In this document: one piece after another, positions 25,001 through 37,700 of the stretch
Position numbering within the stretch: the first letter of the stretch is position 1
How the letters are laid out: each line of letters starts with the position of its first letter
From: Anagrus nilaparvatae
Lineage: Eukaryota > Arthropoda > Insecta > Hymenoptera > Mymaridae
Assembly (NCBI GenBank): GCA_022575985.1
Contig: JAKSXM010000137.1
Location: 26,613,501 to 26,677,500, forward strand
Length of the DNA stretch: 64,000 nucleotides
Direction: 5' to 3'
Position numbers and translations under genes: made by a program
Notes under the pieces: generated by a model
What the model was told of the DNA's origin: nothing
The model's input: the letters and a program-made list of their open reading frames with translations, nothing else
Databases searched by the model: none

Positions 25001-27618
25001 ATGGAGTCTGAAACCCCTCCACCATTAAAGAAACCTCGAATTATTAAAGAAAGTAATCTAAACTTCTCAGAATGTGTACGAGAATTTCAATTACCTCAAC
25101 AATATCCCAGTACAGTATCAGAATACACAAAACAATCAGTAGGAGAAATAAGTATTGCAGGAGAAAAATCATTAGCAAGAACTGTTAAACATATTCCAAA
25201 AGTGAGAATATTAAATAACGGTGGTCTTCAAAAAATGCAGGCAAGAGGAGATAATCTACGTGAAGTTAAATTAAAAGTTAATAAAGGACATGAAAAAAAA
25301 ATCAGAGCTGGTATTCTTCCAGTATCAAAATCTAACAGTATACCTAGATCAAATAATACATCTGAGAGTATTTCTTTATTGTTAGACAAACATAAAAACA
25401 GCGAATCATCTAATTCAAAATTGCAACTTTCAAATAATGCTCATTTTCAATTTCAATTCAGTAATAAGACTAATTCTATTACTGGAATTAATACAAATTT
25501 AGCTCAATTAGTCAATACTGCTAAAACAACAACTAGTAGTATTATAAAGTCAAATATAAGACCAAAACCAAGAATTGTACAAAATTTTCTTTTAGATAAT
25601 TCTAACAGTTTATTTAGTAAAACCAATAAAAGTCCACAAGCATCTTTTACAACATTACCAAATGGACCAAAAATAGTGATTATTGATCGAAATAGTCGAT
25701 CACTTGTACAAAAGCCAAAAACTTTATCCCCGACACAAAATTCTCTTTTAGATAATAAAATTTTACAAACTACAGATAATAATTTTGTAATAAAAACAAC
25801 ACCAATAATTAATTCTTTTGTAAAGAAGGCAGATGGAGAATGCATAGAGTTAAGCAAAAATAAAAAAAATATTTTTGAAATAAGTATCGATGAGCCTACT
25901 GGAAGTGTAACAGCATTATCAAAAACAAGTATAGATACAAATAAAACAAATGAACCACAAAACAAAACAACTGTTAAGCAATCTAGAAAACAAGATTTTA
26001 AAGATATTAAAAAAGATTTTTTACCCATTACTGAGGAACTGACAATTGATGACACTCCAGAGAAACCAAAACCAAAAACAAAATCAAAATCAAAGTTTTC
26101 TAATATTAGTCCAGAAGATCTTATAACAGATGATATGGTATGGGTTACAAATGAGGATGATATTGAAAATTCGAGTTATTATGATGCAAGCCCCATACGT
26201 GATGCTGACAATGTAGATGATTGTATTATATATGATAGCATCAGGGATGCAAGTATAGTTGACGAGACTGAAAATTCTAATAAAGAAGAAGAAATAATAA
26301 CAACAGAAGAAAAAGTAAATGCTAAAGACGATTTATCTGAAAAATATAAAATATTAGAAAAAGCAGTTTTAAGTGTTCAGGATGAAAATTTACGTGAATT
26401 GGCATTGAAAGCCTTAAAAGAATGTGGTGTGAAAATTAAGAAAACCGTACCAGTAACTCGTTCTCAACCGACAAGAACTATTGCAGAAAGTCAAACGCAA
26501 ACTGAAGTTTTTTCACTCTTAGACAAAGGTAAATTAATTGAAGTATCAGAATTAAACGAAAATATAAAAAGATTAAGTTTAAATCATAAAGTCATACGTC
26601 AATCAATTCCAAGAAATTATCAGAGAATTGAATTAATTGAAAGCGATATTAAAAATGATTTTGATAAAATGTTAGAAAAAAGTTTTCCAGACAATAAAAA
26701 CATTATCGAAATTAAAGAAACTCTTACAAATACTAAAAGTTATTTAGCTAGACAAATTTTAAGGAAATTAAGAATAGATTATGAATCAATGAAAAATTAT
26801 GATTGTGATGGTTATCTGGGAATTCATAATGCTGTATTAAGTAATAGTCTATATCAAGTTCAAAGATTTTTATTTATTTTAAAAATTGCCAAGTATCATA
26901 TAGATGTACCTACTGAAGATGATCAAGTAAGTTAAAATTTTTTTTATTATCAATTTTAATAAAAATATCTTTATGATTACAAAGAAAGTATAATATGTTA
27001 ATGGTATAAATTTATTTTACAGACAAGTTTGGAGTTAGCTATTGAATGTGACATTGACCCATCGATAATAAAAATTTTGCTAGAAGCTGGAGCTCAGCCA
27101 GTGTCTTCAAAACCTGCTCATGATTCTGCTCTTATAATAGCTGCTAAAAAATCATCACCAATTTTACCAGTATTATTAAGCTTCATTAGTGAAGAAAATC
27201 GTTCATTAATAAATTGCAAAGACTCAAATGGTAAGTTTTTATATCAAGATAATTTAAAAGTTTCTTCAAATAAAAATTAAACATTTTAGGCTATGCTGCG
27301 ATTCATTATTGTTCCCTGCACGGTAATTTAGAGGGTGTAACTAATTTAATTAAGTATAACGCAGATGTAGATATTCAAGAGGATAGATCAGGAAGGACTC
27401 CATTATTTTTTGCATTAGAAACAAAATTAGAAACGAAAATAGAACCTGAATTAAAGGATAGAAAAAAAGAAAATATTTACGATGATATAGCATTAAAATT
27501 ATTAGCTTCTGGTGCTAATTCAAGTATTCAAACCTTTTCAAAACACAGTGTTCTAAGTTTTATCGAAGAAATAAAAAGCCATTCTCTTCGTGTTGCAATT
27601 AATAAAGCAGCAAAATAA
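25001..27618 (+). CDS. Ankyrin-repeat protein resembling nuclear I-kappa-B / Bcl-3 family
   Basis: Three exons: 25001-26926, 27023-27230 and 27290-27618, totalling 820 residues. About 580 residues are low-complexity, polar, and rich in Ser, Asn, Lys and Thr. A short basic stretch near the start (LKKPRI) could be a nuclear signal. A helical segment with an FDKMLEKSFP motif follows. The C-terminal 240 residues hold five or six ankyrin repeats: DCDGYLGIHNAV, TSLELAIECDIDPSIIKILLEAGAQP, SALIIAAKK, GYAAIHYCSLHGNLEGVTNLIKYNADVD, GRTPLFFALE and ALKLLASGANSS. The order and spacing recall Bcl-3 and I-kappa-B-zeta, nuclear regulators of NF-kappa-B/Rel, and Drosophila Pickle. The assignment rests on repeat layout only, so it could be another nuclear ankyrin protein. 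All exon joins keep frame. Confidence 0.75.
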
Positions 27619-28750
27619 AATTGTAAAAAAAATATCTAAATCATATATAGGGATTGTACATATTTAAAAATTATGATTTAAAAATTTTTTTTTTATAGAA
27701 TTATCATAAGTTTTACTTGTTTTACTCAAGTTGTAATTATGCAATTTAAAATAATGAATCAATTGTAATTTAATTTTTTTTTTTTTTGTAAAATTTTTGA
27801 TAATGTGTATTATCAGAAATATTAAATTCAATTACATATACAATATTTATGCATTTGATACCTAGAATTTAAAAATATTTTAAATTTAAATTCTAAATAT
27901 ATTATATGAATAATTTAGCCGATTATTATAATTTATTATATTATAAAATGGTCAATGTATATTTTTTATTTTTTTTTTAAGTTTTATAATAATTATTTAT
28001 ATTTAAGTAGTAATTATTTACTAAATCAATGAAATTGTAAATCAATAAATTTTTTTTGTGTTATAAATGGTTTAATTAATTATTACCCGCGGAGATTAAA
28101 AAGAAAAAAAGAGTAGACCTTATGGAAATCAAGAACAGGTCTTATGTTTTGAGACAAGTTTTTGCTTTGATTGAATTATAAAATTAATGTATATATGTAA
28201 TAGTTATACATACAATGCAATCTGATATTATATTGCATTATAATATATATGTATTAGAAAGAATTTAAAGCATAATTCTTTTGCAGCATAAGAAGTTAAT
28301 CCAGTATAAATAAAAAACTTATTGAGATAGTTTTATTCATCAAGAAAGTATCCCATTTTCTAATACGGGAACGGAAGGCTGGGGGAGGCCAGAAGTTCCC
28401 AAACTTAAGGTGACATTATTTTATGAATGCTTCTCTCAAGAAAGATAAAGAATATACGCAGATATAGTGCGATTTTGTGTTTTTTTGATATTGAAAATTT
28501 TCAAAATGAAAATATTTATGAAAACATGTGACATACATTATAAACAAAATAACTTAATATAATGCGAAGTATTTAATGATTAACTATGTATTTATGTTAT
28601 CATAAAAAATAATTATTTTATCAAAAAAATTGATTCACATATAAGTGATAATTGATGTGCTTTAATTTTAATGTAAATACTGAAGACTTTAGATTAACTC
28701 ATAAAAATTTATTTTAAAAAATTATTTTTTATTTATAGATACAATTAAAA
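27619..28750. other. Intergenic region upstream of lipase 1
   Basis: Holds the ankyrin gene's 3' UTR and the upstream region of lipase 1. One GC-richer segment (about 28360-28440, containing GGGGGAGGCC) stands out but has no coding frame and no visible inverted repeat. Confidence 0.45.
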
Positions 28751-31700
28751 ATGATACCAATTAAAATATTAGCTATATTTTTAATTATTTATGGTGCAGT
28801 TGTTAATTGTTTTTTTCAATTCAATTCATTAATCAATTTTAATGATTTTATTTGTAGTAATGAACCTGAAGAAGAACTGACTACTGTAAGTTTTTTATTT
28901 AGCACATTTTATAAATTTGTCTGAATTTAAAAATAAAAATCCTTAATTGCCAATTTATACAAAATTTTTTTTGTTTTGCCTTTTTCGACAAAAATAGTAC
29001 ATAATTAGAGTTTAATGATTTTGGTTTTTACAATTAAAATCACGGTGCCCCTGAAACAATTTAAATAAAAATTCAAATTACCCCCGAGATTCCAATGGAA
29101 ATTTGTTTTTTAGTTGTTCAGAGTCACAAAAATCAAAAAATTTTAAAAATCCGTCTGGTGCTTTTTTTTTTTAGCTAAAAACTGTTTCATTTCGGTACTA
29201 TAATAGAAAATAATCGGAAAATAATAAATAAGTTTGTATAAAAGTTGTTTTAAGTTATAAAAAAAAATTTTTAATGTACAAAATCTAAGCTTTTATAACA
29301 TTAAATTTACTAAAAAAAAATAGTTTTACCAAAAAAAAAAAGACCTATAGAAACAACAGGCAGCTCAGGGAAGCCCTGGGAATCTCAAAATCGAAATTTT
29401 AAGAAAAATTATAATTTTAATGTAAAAATTAAATAACTAATTAATTAACGAAAATTAACTCATTATAACGCCGGGGCGGAGAGTTTTGGAAATGATACGG
29501 AAGACGGTAGAGACCATACACATCGACAGAGGAGATTTTTTCTTCTCCTCACGAGAGGAGGAGATTTTTAAATTTCTCACCGCGGGAAGAGAAAAATTAT
29601 AAAAATTTAACCTAAAAAAATCAAAAATTAAATTAATATTCGCTAAATTTAATATATTTTTACAAAAATATAAATATTTAACTAAATTAGATATCATTGA
29701 TTAATGAAATATAAATAATTGATGATTAGTAAATAATATTTCAAGATACATATTTTTTTATAATATAATAATAATGTAAGTGCTTATACTTAAATTAATA
29801 TTTTCAATTTCCATTTATTTTTACTTTAATTAATTATTTTCAGATTTTCAATAAGTACAGATTTTATAAAATAAGTTAAAACAGAAGTTTAAAGAACATA
29901 AAATATTCAGGTAGAAAAGTTTTGTGTATAATATACATGTGAGTATTTGGAGTTAATTTTTATTTTGTTAATTACAATATAAATTATATATTCATTTATT
30001 TTATATAAAGTTTGCAGAAAGTCTATTGCTAAAAATATTATATTTGGATTCAGAGTCTTAAAACAAAGATGGATTCAATAATAGAAGAATATTTCCTCAA
30101 TGGATTTAAATATGTTGATATCCTTAATTTGTTAAGAAAACAACACAACATAATAATTTCAAAAAGTACACTGAAAAGAATTTTACAAAAATTAGGTTTG
30201 AAAAGAAAGAATATCATTGAAAGTGATTTAAGAATAATCCTTTTTTTTATCTTGAAAGAATCGTATGAAAGTGGATTTAACTTGGGCTATCGTTTGATGC
30301 ATGAAAGATTGAAGCAAAGGTATAAACTGACTGTTAAAAGAGATACTGTTTATAAGATTATGAAAATGACAAATCCAGAAGGGATGCAACATAGATTTGG
30401 AAACAAATTAAGAAAACGTGTCTACTTTAATCCAGGTCCTAACTATGTGTGGCATATAGATGGTTATGACAAACTTAAACCATTTGGATTTGCCATTCAT
30501 GGCTGTATCGATGGCTGGTCAAGGTTTTTAATATGGCTCAAAGTTGGTAAAAGCAACAATGATCCGAGGATTGTGGCCTCTTACTATCTGGAAGCTATTA
30601 AAAAATTAAAATGTTTACCAACTTTACTGCGTTCTGATAATGGAACAGAAAATGTTAATGCTGGATGTATTCAAATGGGCCTACGATACATGCACCAAGA
30701 TAATTTTAGTGGTCAAAAAAGTTATATTAAAGGAAAAAGTACGAAAAATCAAAGAATCGAATGTTATTGGAGTAAATTTCGTCATCATTCAATGGATTAT
30801 TTTATAAGATTGTTTCATTTTATGCGTAGTAAAAATTATTTTGACTCCAGTCCTCTGCATATAAAATGTATGCAATATTGTTTTGGACCATTAATTAAAT
30901 ATGAACTGTTAATGGTACAAAAAGAATGGAACTTGCACACTATAAGAAAACAAAAAGGAATTTCTATAAGTGGTAAGCCAAGTGCGCTTTACTTTTCTCC
31001 TGAAACCTACAATGCAAAAGATCATAAAAAAAATTTTAATCTTGATGTCATAGAAGACTTAAAACATAGATTTGCTGTAGAATCTGAACTTGTTGATGAA
31101 GATTTTTCAGAAATCGTTAAAACAATTTTTCCAAACGTGAGAATGGCAACAAATGTACGAGAAGCTTTTCTGTTGTATAAAAAAATTGTAAAAACTATAG
31201 ATGTAATAAAAAATAAAGTCTTAAATAAAAATGTGTAAGATCTGTTACTGAAAGTTTTGTTTAAAATAAGTATGTATACACTATTATATGGAAGTTGAAA
31301 TACATTGTTTATTTGCATCGAAATTACAAAATAGGAATGCAAAAAAAAATTTCTTATTTTAAAATAATTGTAATACATGTGTATGCATTTTTAATTTCTT
31401 AAATCTATTAACATAAAATTTTATTTATCAACCCGACAATATGCTTAATAAAGAATATAATATTCTCTTATGATTAAATGAGTTTTATTTTTTTCAAATA
31501 ATATGCTTTTTTTTATATAAACATTAAGACATTTGTTAAAAAAAATTAAATATTTGTATGCAACATTTAACATATGCATTATATCTGTATCTTTTTTTTA
31601 ATTTAAGTTTCAGTACAGTTCCTGCTGACTGCTGCAAAATTTTTTAAACATACTTTAATAAACCACTACAAGTTCTAAACATAAAAAACTAATTAACATG

Positions 31701-34700
31701 TCTTTATAAGATTTTTAAGTATCGCTAAAAAGAGATTCAAATGTTTAAACTTTTACTTTTATTAAAAATTAATAATTATAGTGTCACTTTATAAAACCTA
31801 TATATACTTATGCTTTATTAAAATTTTTTCAACTTAAATTTTATTTAGTCTCGTTTTTTTAATTATAATTATTTTGATAATTTTTTGAAATACTTTAGGC
31901 GACAGGTACACTTAATATTAATTTTAAAGAGGAAACTACACACAAAAAGTCACTGTTCGAATGAGTTCAAAAAATTTTCAAACATATTATATAAAGATTC
32001 CGCTGTGGGTCTCTTATTTTCATCATAATCAAAGCATGAGCAAATCAATTCCTTGTACAAGTCTGGAACTTGTTCTACATTTGGTTTCAATTTTTGTTTC
32101 ATTTTACTTATCAATTGTTGTCTTGTGGATTCTGTCAGTAAAACATTAATGTCCCATAATGGAGTTAACGAAAACATTTCCACTAAACAACAGCCTAAAC
32201 TCCAGATATCTGAATTTTTTGTTGCAGATTTTTCGTGGAGTAGCATTTCTGGTGGCATGTAAGGAGTTGTTCCTTGTTGTACTCCTTGAGTAGTAACTGT
32301 ACATAAATATTAATGTTTTTATTAAATGAAATTCAGTTTTTGTAAATAATTATTTGTTTTTAATACAAACCAAATTCTTGATGACAATTAACTTTTGAGC
32401 TTATTCCCAAGTCGCATATTTTTATATGTAAATATTCGTCAACCAAAATATTTTCTGGCTTCAGGTCTTTGTGAATCACAGGATTGGGTTGTAAACTATG
32501 CATAAAATCAATTGCTCTGCACATTTGTAAGGCCATGTTACTTTTTCTTTTCACATCTAAAATCAGAACACGTTCCATCATTTGTAAAATAATGTATCTT
32601 AAATTTGTGCCTTTACTTAATTGCATAACTATGTACATCCTAAAATTATCTTGACAAATTCCCATCATTGGGACTATATTTTCATGCGATCTAATTAAGT
32701 CATTCATGTAAATCTCCCTTATTATATACTTATGCTTCACTCTTAAAAGACTTATACTTTTTATTGCTACAGGTGTTGTCTTATTCAATCTACCTTCCCT
32801 CACTTCTCCAAATCCTCCCCTTCCTAAGACAACATTTGAAAAGCTTAATTGGTCTTTTGAAAAAATCGGAGCAGATATTTCTAAGTTACATAATCTAAAT
32901 TTTTGTATCGGTGGTGTATCATTACATATTGATTTTAATTGAACAATATTGTTTGCCATAGGATGCTCTGACTCTTTATAAACATAATATTGAATTTTAG
33001 ACAAGCCAGAGTTTAAAGTTTTTTTAGGTGGGACTTTAATTACTTTCTCAGGTGTGAGTATAGCTGCTGACTTGTTTGCATGTACTAATAAACTGCTTGA
33101 AGGCTTTATCGAGGGCTTGTTTTTATTTATTATTTCTTTTAATTCTTTGACGACTTCGTCTACATCTTTTGGGACGAAGTTTGTCCCCGTTTCTAGCTGC
33201 AAGGATGAATGCATATTGCCTTTGGGAACAATTTTAGATGGCTCACTGTTATTGTCAAATTCATTCTGTGGAAAACTGTGCTCTGAAATTAAATTATTTG
33301 ATGTTGTATTTAAAAAATGATGATGGTGGTTTTTATAAATATTGTTGGCTTGCTGTAAATCTATTTCTTTTTTTGAATGTTCCATAAATTTTGAGATTAT
33401 TATTAAACTTGGTTTTACTTCATTTTGCATTTTTATTTTTTTTACACTCAGCTTCTGCTCAATCTGTAAGTTTTGATTTTCACATTCATTTTTCGTTTGA
33501 GGTATATAATTACTGGGCCCATTATTTAATCTTGAAATGTTTACAGACATATCTGACATTCTAAATGATTCATTGGCAAAATCTTTTTTTGTCAATAATA
33601 GATGCATTTTAAGAGTTCCATTTCCTGTAGAATAATACTGTTTCTTGCAATCCCACAGCGAACAGCCCAATTTGCCTTTTGTATCCATAAATGCTTTAAT
33701 TATTTTTGAATCAGGGCCTCCAAGGTCAATTATTGATGTTTCAAAAAAAGAATGATTTTGTTCGTTTTTAAAAATTGATATTGCTTTAACTTTAATTTGA
33801 TTATATGTATACTGATCATCCATATTTAAAGCTAACGTTTCTTTTTTTGTAGCTGATAACTTTAAAAATGTTTCATCTGCACTATTTCTGTACTTGGCCA
33901 CGAATGCCATATTTCTAATTTTTGGTTTCTAGAATTACATAATGACATTCCTTTAATTTTAGCATACAAACTTCCACGATGTAAATATTAAAGATAAATT
34001 ACCTGCACTTTTTGACCTTTTCTACCTTCTCGTTTCACGTTATACAAATCCAATTCATCCTCACCTAAATTAGCCAATACTACTGACTGAAATCTTTGCA
34101 GCCCATAATCTTTTGGAAATGTATAATCTATAATAATGAGTTACTATTTATAAATATATCAAATTAGATGCTTTTAGAAAAATTAAAATCTGACATTACC
34201 TTCGGCTCGCTGATTATTCTCTTTATTTTTAGGAAAATACACATCGTACTGGTTAACACCACTTACAACTTTAATTAAATTACCATTGATAATTTTCACA
34301 GTGAAAACACCTTGACCTTCTATTGTATACGTCAAATTGGTACAGCCAGGGAAGTATCCTTTAATGTCATCAAAATCTAAACATCCATTCTTATCTATTT
34401 CAAAATTTAAAGCCAACTCTGGTGATTTTACCTTTACAAAACCTTCCATTCTGAAAATATGAGCAAATCATATATAATATTCAATATTGTTTTATTTGAT
34501 ACTTTTCATTATTATAAACAAAAAAATCTAATAATACACAATATATTTATTAATGACAAACGTTTCAAAAACTTACCTTTCTATTTTATTTTAATCAGTT
34601 AATAAGTTTTATTTTCTTTGAAAAAATTAGTTTTTACCACTAATGTTAAACATTATTATTAATAATTTACTTTTTTTTTGCAAATTTATTTTATTTTGCC

Positions 34701-37700
34701 ATTAATGACATCACTCTTACCGCCAAAATTGATTAAGATTAGGTTAGGAATGTTGCAATTTTTCTCTTCCCGCGGTGAGAAATTTAAAAATCTCCTCCTC
34801 TCGTGAGGAGAAGAAAAAATCTCCTCTGTCGATGTGTATGGTCTCTACCGTCTTCCGTAAAATGACCAAAAATAAATACATTCCATATTATAGATACGTG
34901 GCTTAAAAGTTCATCCTAATAGCGAAATTTCACGCTCTTTCAGAATCTGACATTAGTTTCTATCGACAACTCTTAAATATACCCTAAAAAGTGGTGAAAG
35001 GGATAGATCAGGCTTTATTAGGAAATGTTTGGAAAAACCAATGAAAAAAATATCAAATTTTATTGAAAAATGCTTGAACACAATATTTTTTATGAAAATT
35101 TAAGTAAACTTTGTATACATTGTGGTCTCATTCATTTTGGTCCAATTTACAACCCTTAAAATGTGCCATGTGGATAAGGGTAATTACAAAAAAATTAAAA
35201 TAAAACTTATTTTTTATAATATTAAAATTATATTCTTAAGTCGAATTGGCTGCTAATTTCAAATTCAACATCAGTTTTGTGCAAAAACTTTCAAGCATTC
35301 TCTAAAATAGGGGTGACTTTGACAAATTTGCCATAAAGCATAACCCTAATACGGCTGCTTTACCCCGTTCACCCCTATTTTAGAGGGTGCGTCAACAATT
35401 AAAGTTTTTGCACAAAACTGATGTTGAATTTGAAATTAGCAGCCAATTCTACTTAAGAATATAATTTTAATTATAAAAATAAGTTTTATTTTAATTTTTT
35501 TTAAACTACCCCACATGGCACATTTTAAGGGTTGTAAATAGTACCAAAATGAATGAGACCACAATGTATACAAAGTTTACTTAAATTTACCGTGAATTGT
35601 AATTTTAAAATACAATTTTTTCAAAATTTTAAATAATTTTGAATAATATTAATAAAAAATATTATTTTCAAGCATTTTTCAATAAAATTTGATATTTTTT
35701 TCATTGGTTTTTCTAAACATTTCCTAATAATGCTTGTCCTACCCCTTTCACCCCCGTTTTTAGGATATTTTTAAGGGTTGTAGATCAAAACTAATGTCAG
35801 ATTCTGAAAGAGCGTTAAATTTTACTATTATAGCATGAATTTTTTAGCCACGTATCTATAATGGAATGTATTTATTTTTGCTCACTTCCAAAACTCTCCG
35901 CCCCGGCGTTATAATGAGTTAATTTTCGTTAATAAATTAATAAAATAAAATTTCGATTTTGAGATTCCCTGGGCTTCCCTGAGCTGCCTATTGTTTCTAG
36001 GTCTTTTTTGTTTGGTGAAACTATTTTTTTTTAGTAAATTTAATGTTATAAAAGATTTTATACATTAAAAATTATTTTTTATAACTTAAAACAACTTTTA
36101 TACAAACTTATTTATTATTTTCCGATTATTTTCTATCATAATATCGAAATGAAACCGTTTTTAGCTAAAAAAAAAAAGCGCCAGACAGATTTTTTAAATT
36201 TTTTGATATAATTTGTGACTGAACAACTAAAAAGCAAATTTTCAATGGAATCTCGGGGGCAATTTGAATTTTTATTTAAATTGTTTCAGGGGCACCGTGA
36301 AATGCATTATAATTTCTGCTGAAAAATGATAAAATTAGAATTTTGTACGAATCATTGCTAATACTGTAATTTTATTCATCATAGTATAATTATTTGAAAA
36401 ATTCTAAGCTTTTTTACAAGTCAACGTATCTCAAATTTATTTTAATGGACAAAAAAAAACTTTAATAAATGAAATTTCATTAATTTATCAAAAACATGAA
36501 CACACAAAAATTCGTAATCTCGATAATTGAACTTTCTACAAAGATTATTATCATTTCGTCTCCGGTCTCGCTTATCGTATACCTTAAAGCAATAGTACAT
36601 TTAATCTATCTAAATTAGCTTAATCAGGTTATATAAAAAAAAGCTAATTTTTTTTTTTAAATAGATTGAAACGATAAAAAAATGTGGTTATACAGCAGAA
36701 GAACACAAAGTGATAACAGAAGATGGTTATATTTTAACATTACATAGAATACCTGGATCAGAAGGATCAAATCCAGTATTTTTGCACCATGCTATTCTTG
36801 AAAGTTCATTTTCTTGGGTTATTGCTGGCTGTAATAAGGGCTTAGGTAGTTAGGTATATTTTATTAATTTTATAAATTCTTTTTTTGAACATGTAATTTT
36901 TCTACATTTATTTACAGCTTATATTCTTCATAATAATGGTTACGATGTATGGATGGCAAATTCTAGAGGAAACACTTATTCAAAATCTCATACTAATAAA
37001 ACAATTTCAGATACCGATTACTGGAATTTCAGGTATAATTTAAATTTTTCTTTATTTTCGCGCGCTAACTTATCGATATTTTTTTCTCGATATATCTCGA
37101 TTATTGATTGAATTCAAAATTTTAAATTTACATTTATATTTTAAGTTGGCATGAAATTGGAATTTACGATTTACCAGCATCGATAAGCTACATCAAAAAT
37201 ATGAAAAAAACAAAAATTAGCTATATTGGACATTCAATGGGTACAACAGCATTTTTTGTTATGGCGAATGAAAAGCCACATATTTTGTCTGATGTTAAAT
37301 TGATGATAGCTTTTGCGCCAGTTGCATTTGTTAATAATATTATTGGTGCATTCAAGCTATTTAGTACAGTACTTAACAATTTAGAGGTAAACTTGATGTA
37401 ATAAGAATTTAATAAATTATATTTTTAATTAAATAAATTTGTTTATTTTTAGGAATTTCATAAATTTGATGGCAGAAGAGAATTCTTCTCACAAAATGTA
37501 GTATTTAAATTTTTTGGCAAATGTATCTGCAATCAAATAATTCTTAAAGATGTTTGTGCAGCAATTATATCATCTACAATTGGTTTTAATTTAGAGTATT
37601 TCAACACAGTAAGTATGCTTTTACTTTAATTTAATTTGAATAGAAATCTGATAATTTATATGTATTTATACAGTCAATGTTACCTGTAATTATATCACAC

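Larger units (their letters stand above)
29041..36299. mobile_element. Complete DNA transposon carrying an integrase and a protein kinase gene
   Basis: A 7.26 kb element lies in intron 1 of lipase 1. The ends are CACGGTGCCCCTGAAACAAT and its inverse, with AAAT flanking both sides (29037-29040 and 36300-36303). This is a possible 4-bp target duplication, although AAAT can recur by chance here. The long inverted repeats are about 558 bases at the left and the same sequence split by a nested insertion at the right, with roughly 90-95% identity by eye. Inside, on opposite strands and converging, are a D-D-E integrase gene (30069-31238) and a spliced kinase gene (31950-34449). The integrase type resembles the IS3EU/Ginger group of eukaryotic integrase transposons. 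Class assignment is inference and no search was run. Confidence 0.85.

Noticed and set aside
25504..26055. 183-residue open frame antisense to the ankyrin gene, hydrophobic in places
   Set aside because: It is the reverse complement of a Ser/Asn/Lys-rich coding exon, whose codons read as Phe/Leu/Val on the other strand. It has no family match and lies wholly within the real exon.
29455..29697. 80-residue minus-strand frame in the left terminal repeat
   Set aside because: It lies over the inner part of the inverted repeat and has no recognisable domain.
31022..31378. 118-residue minus-strand frame
   Set aside because: It overlaps the 3' end of the integrase on the opposite strand and has no independent support.
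33054..33320. 88-residue plus-strand frame
   Set aside because: Mirror of the low-complexity linker of the kinase gene.
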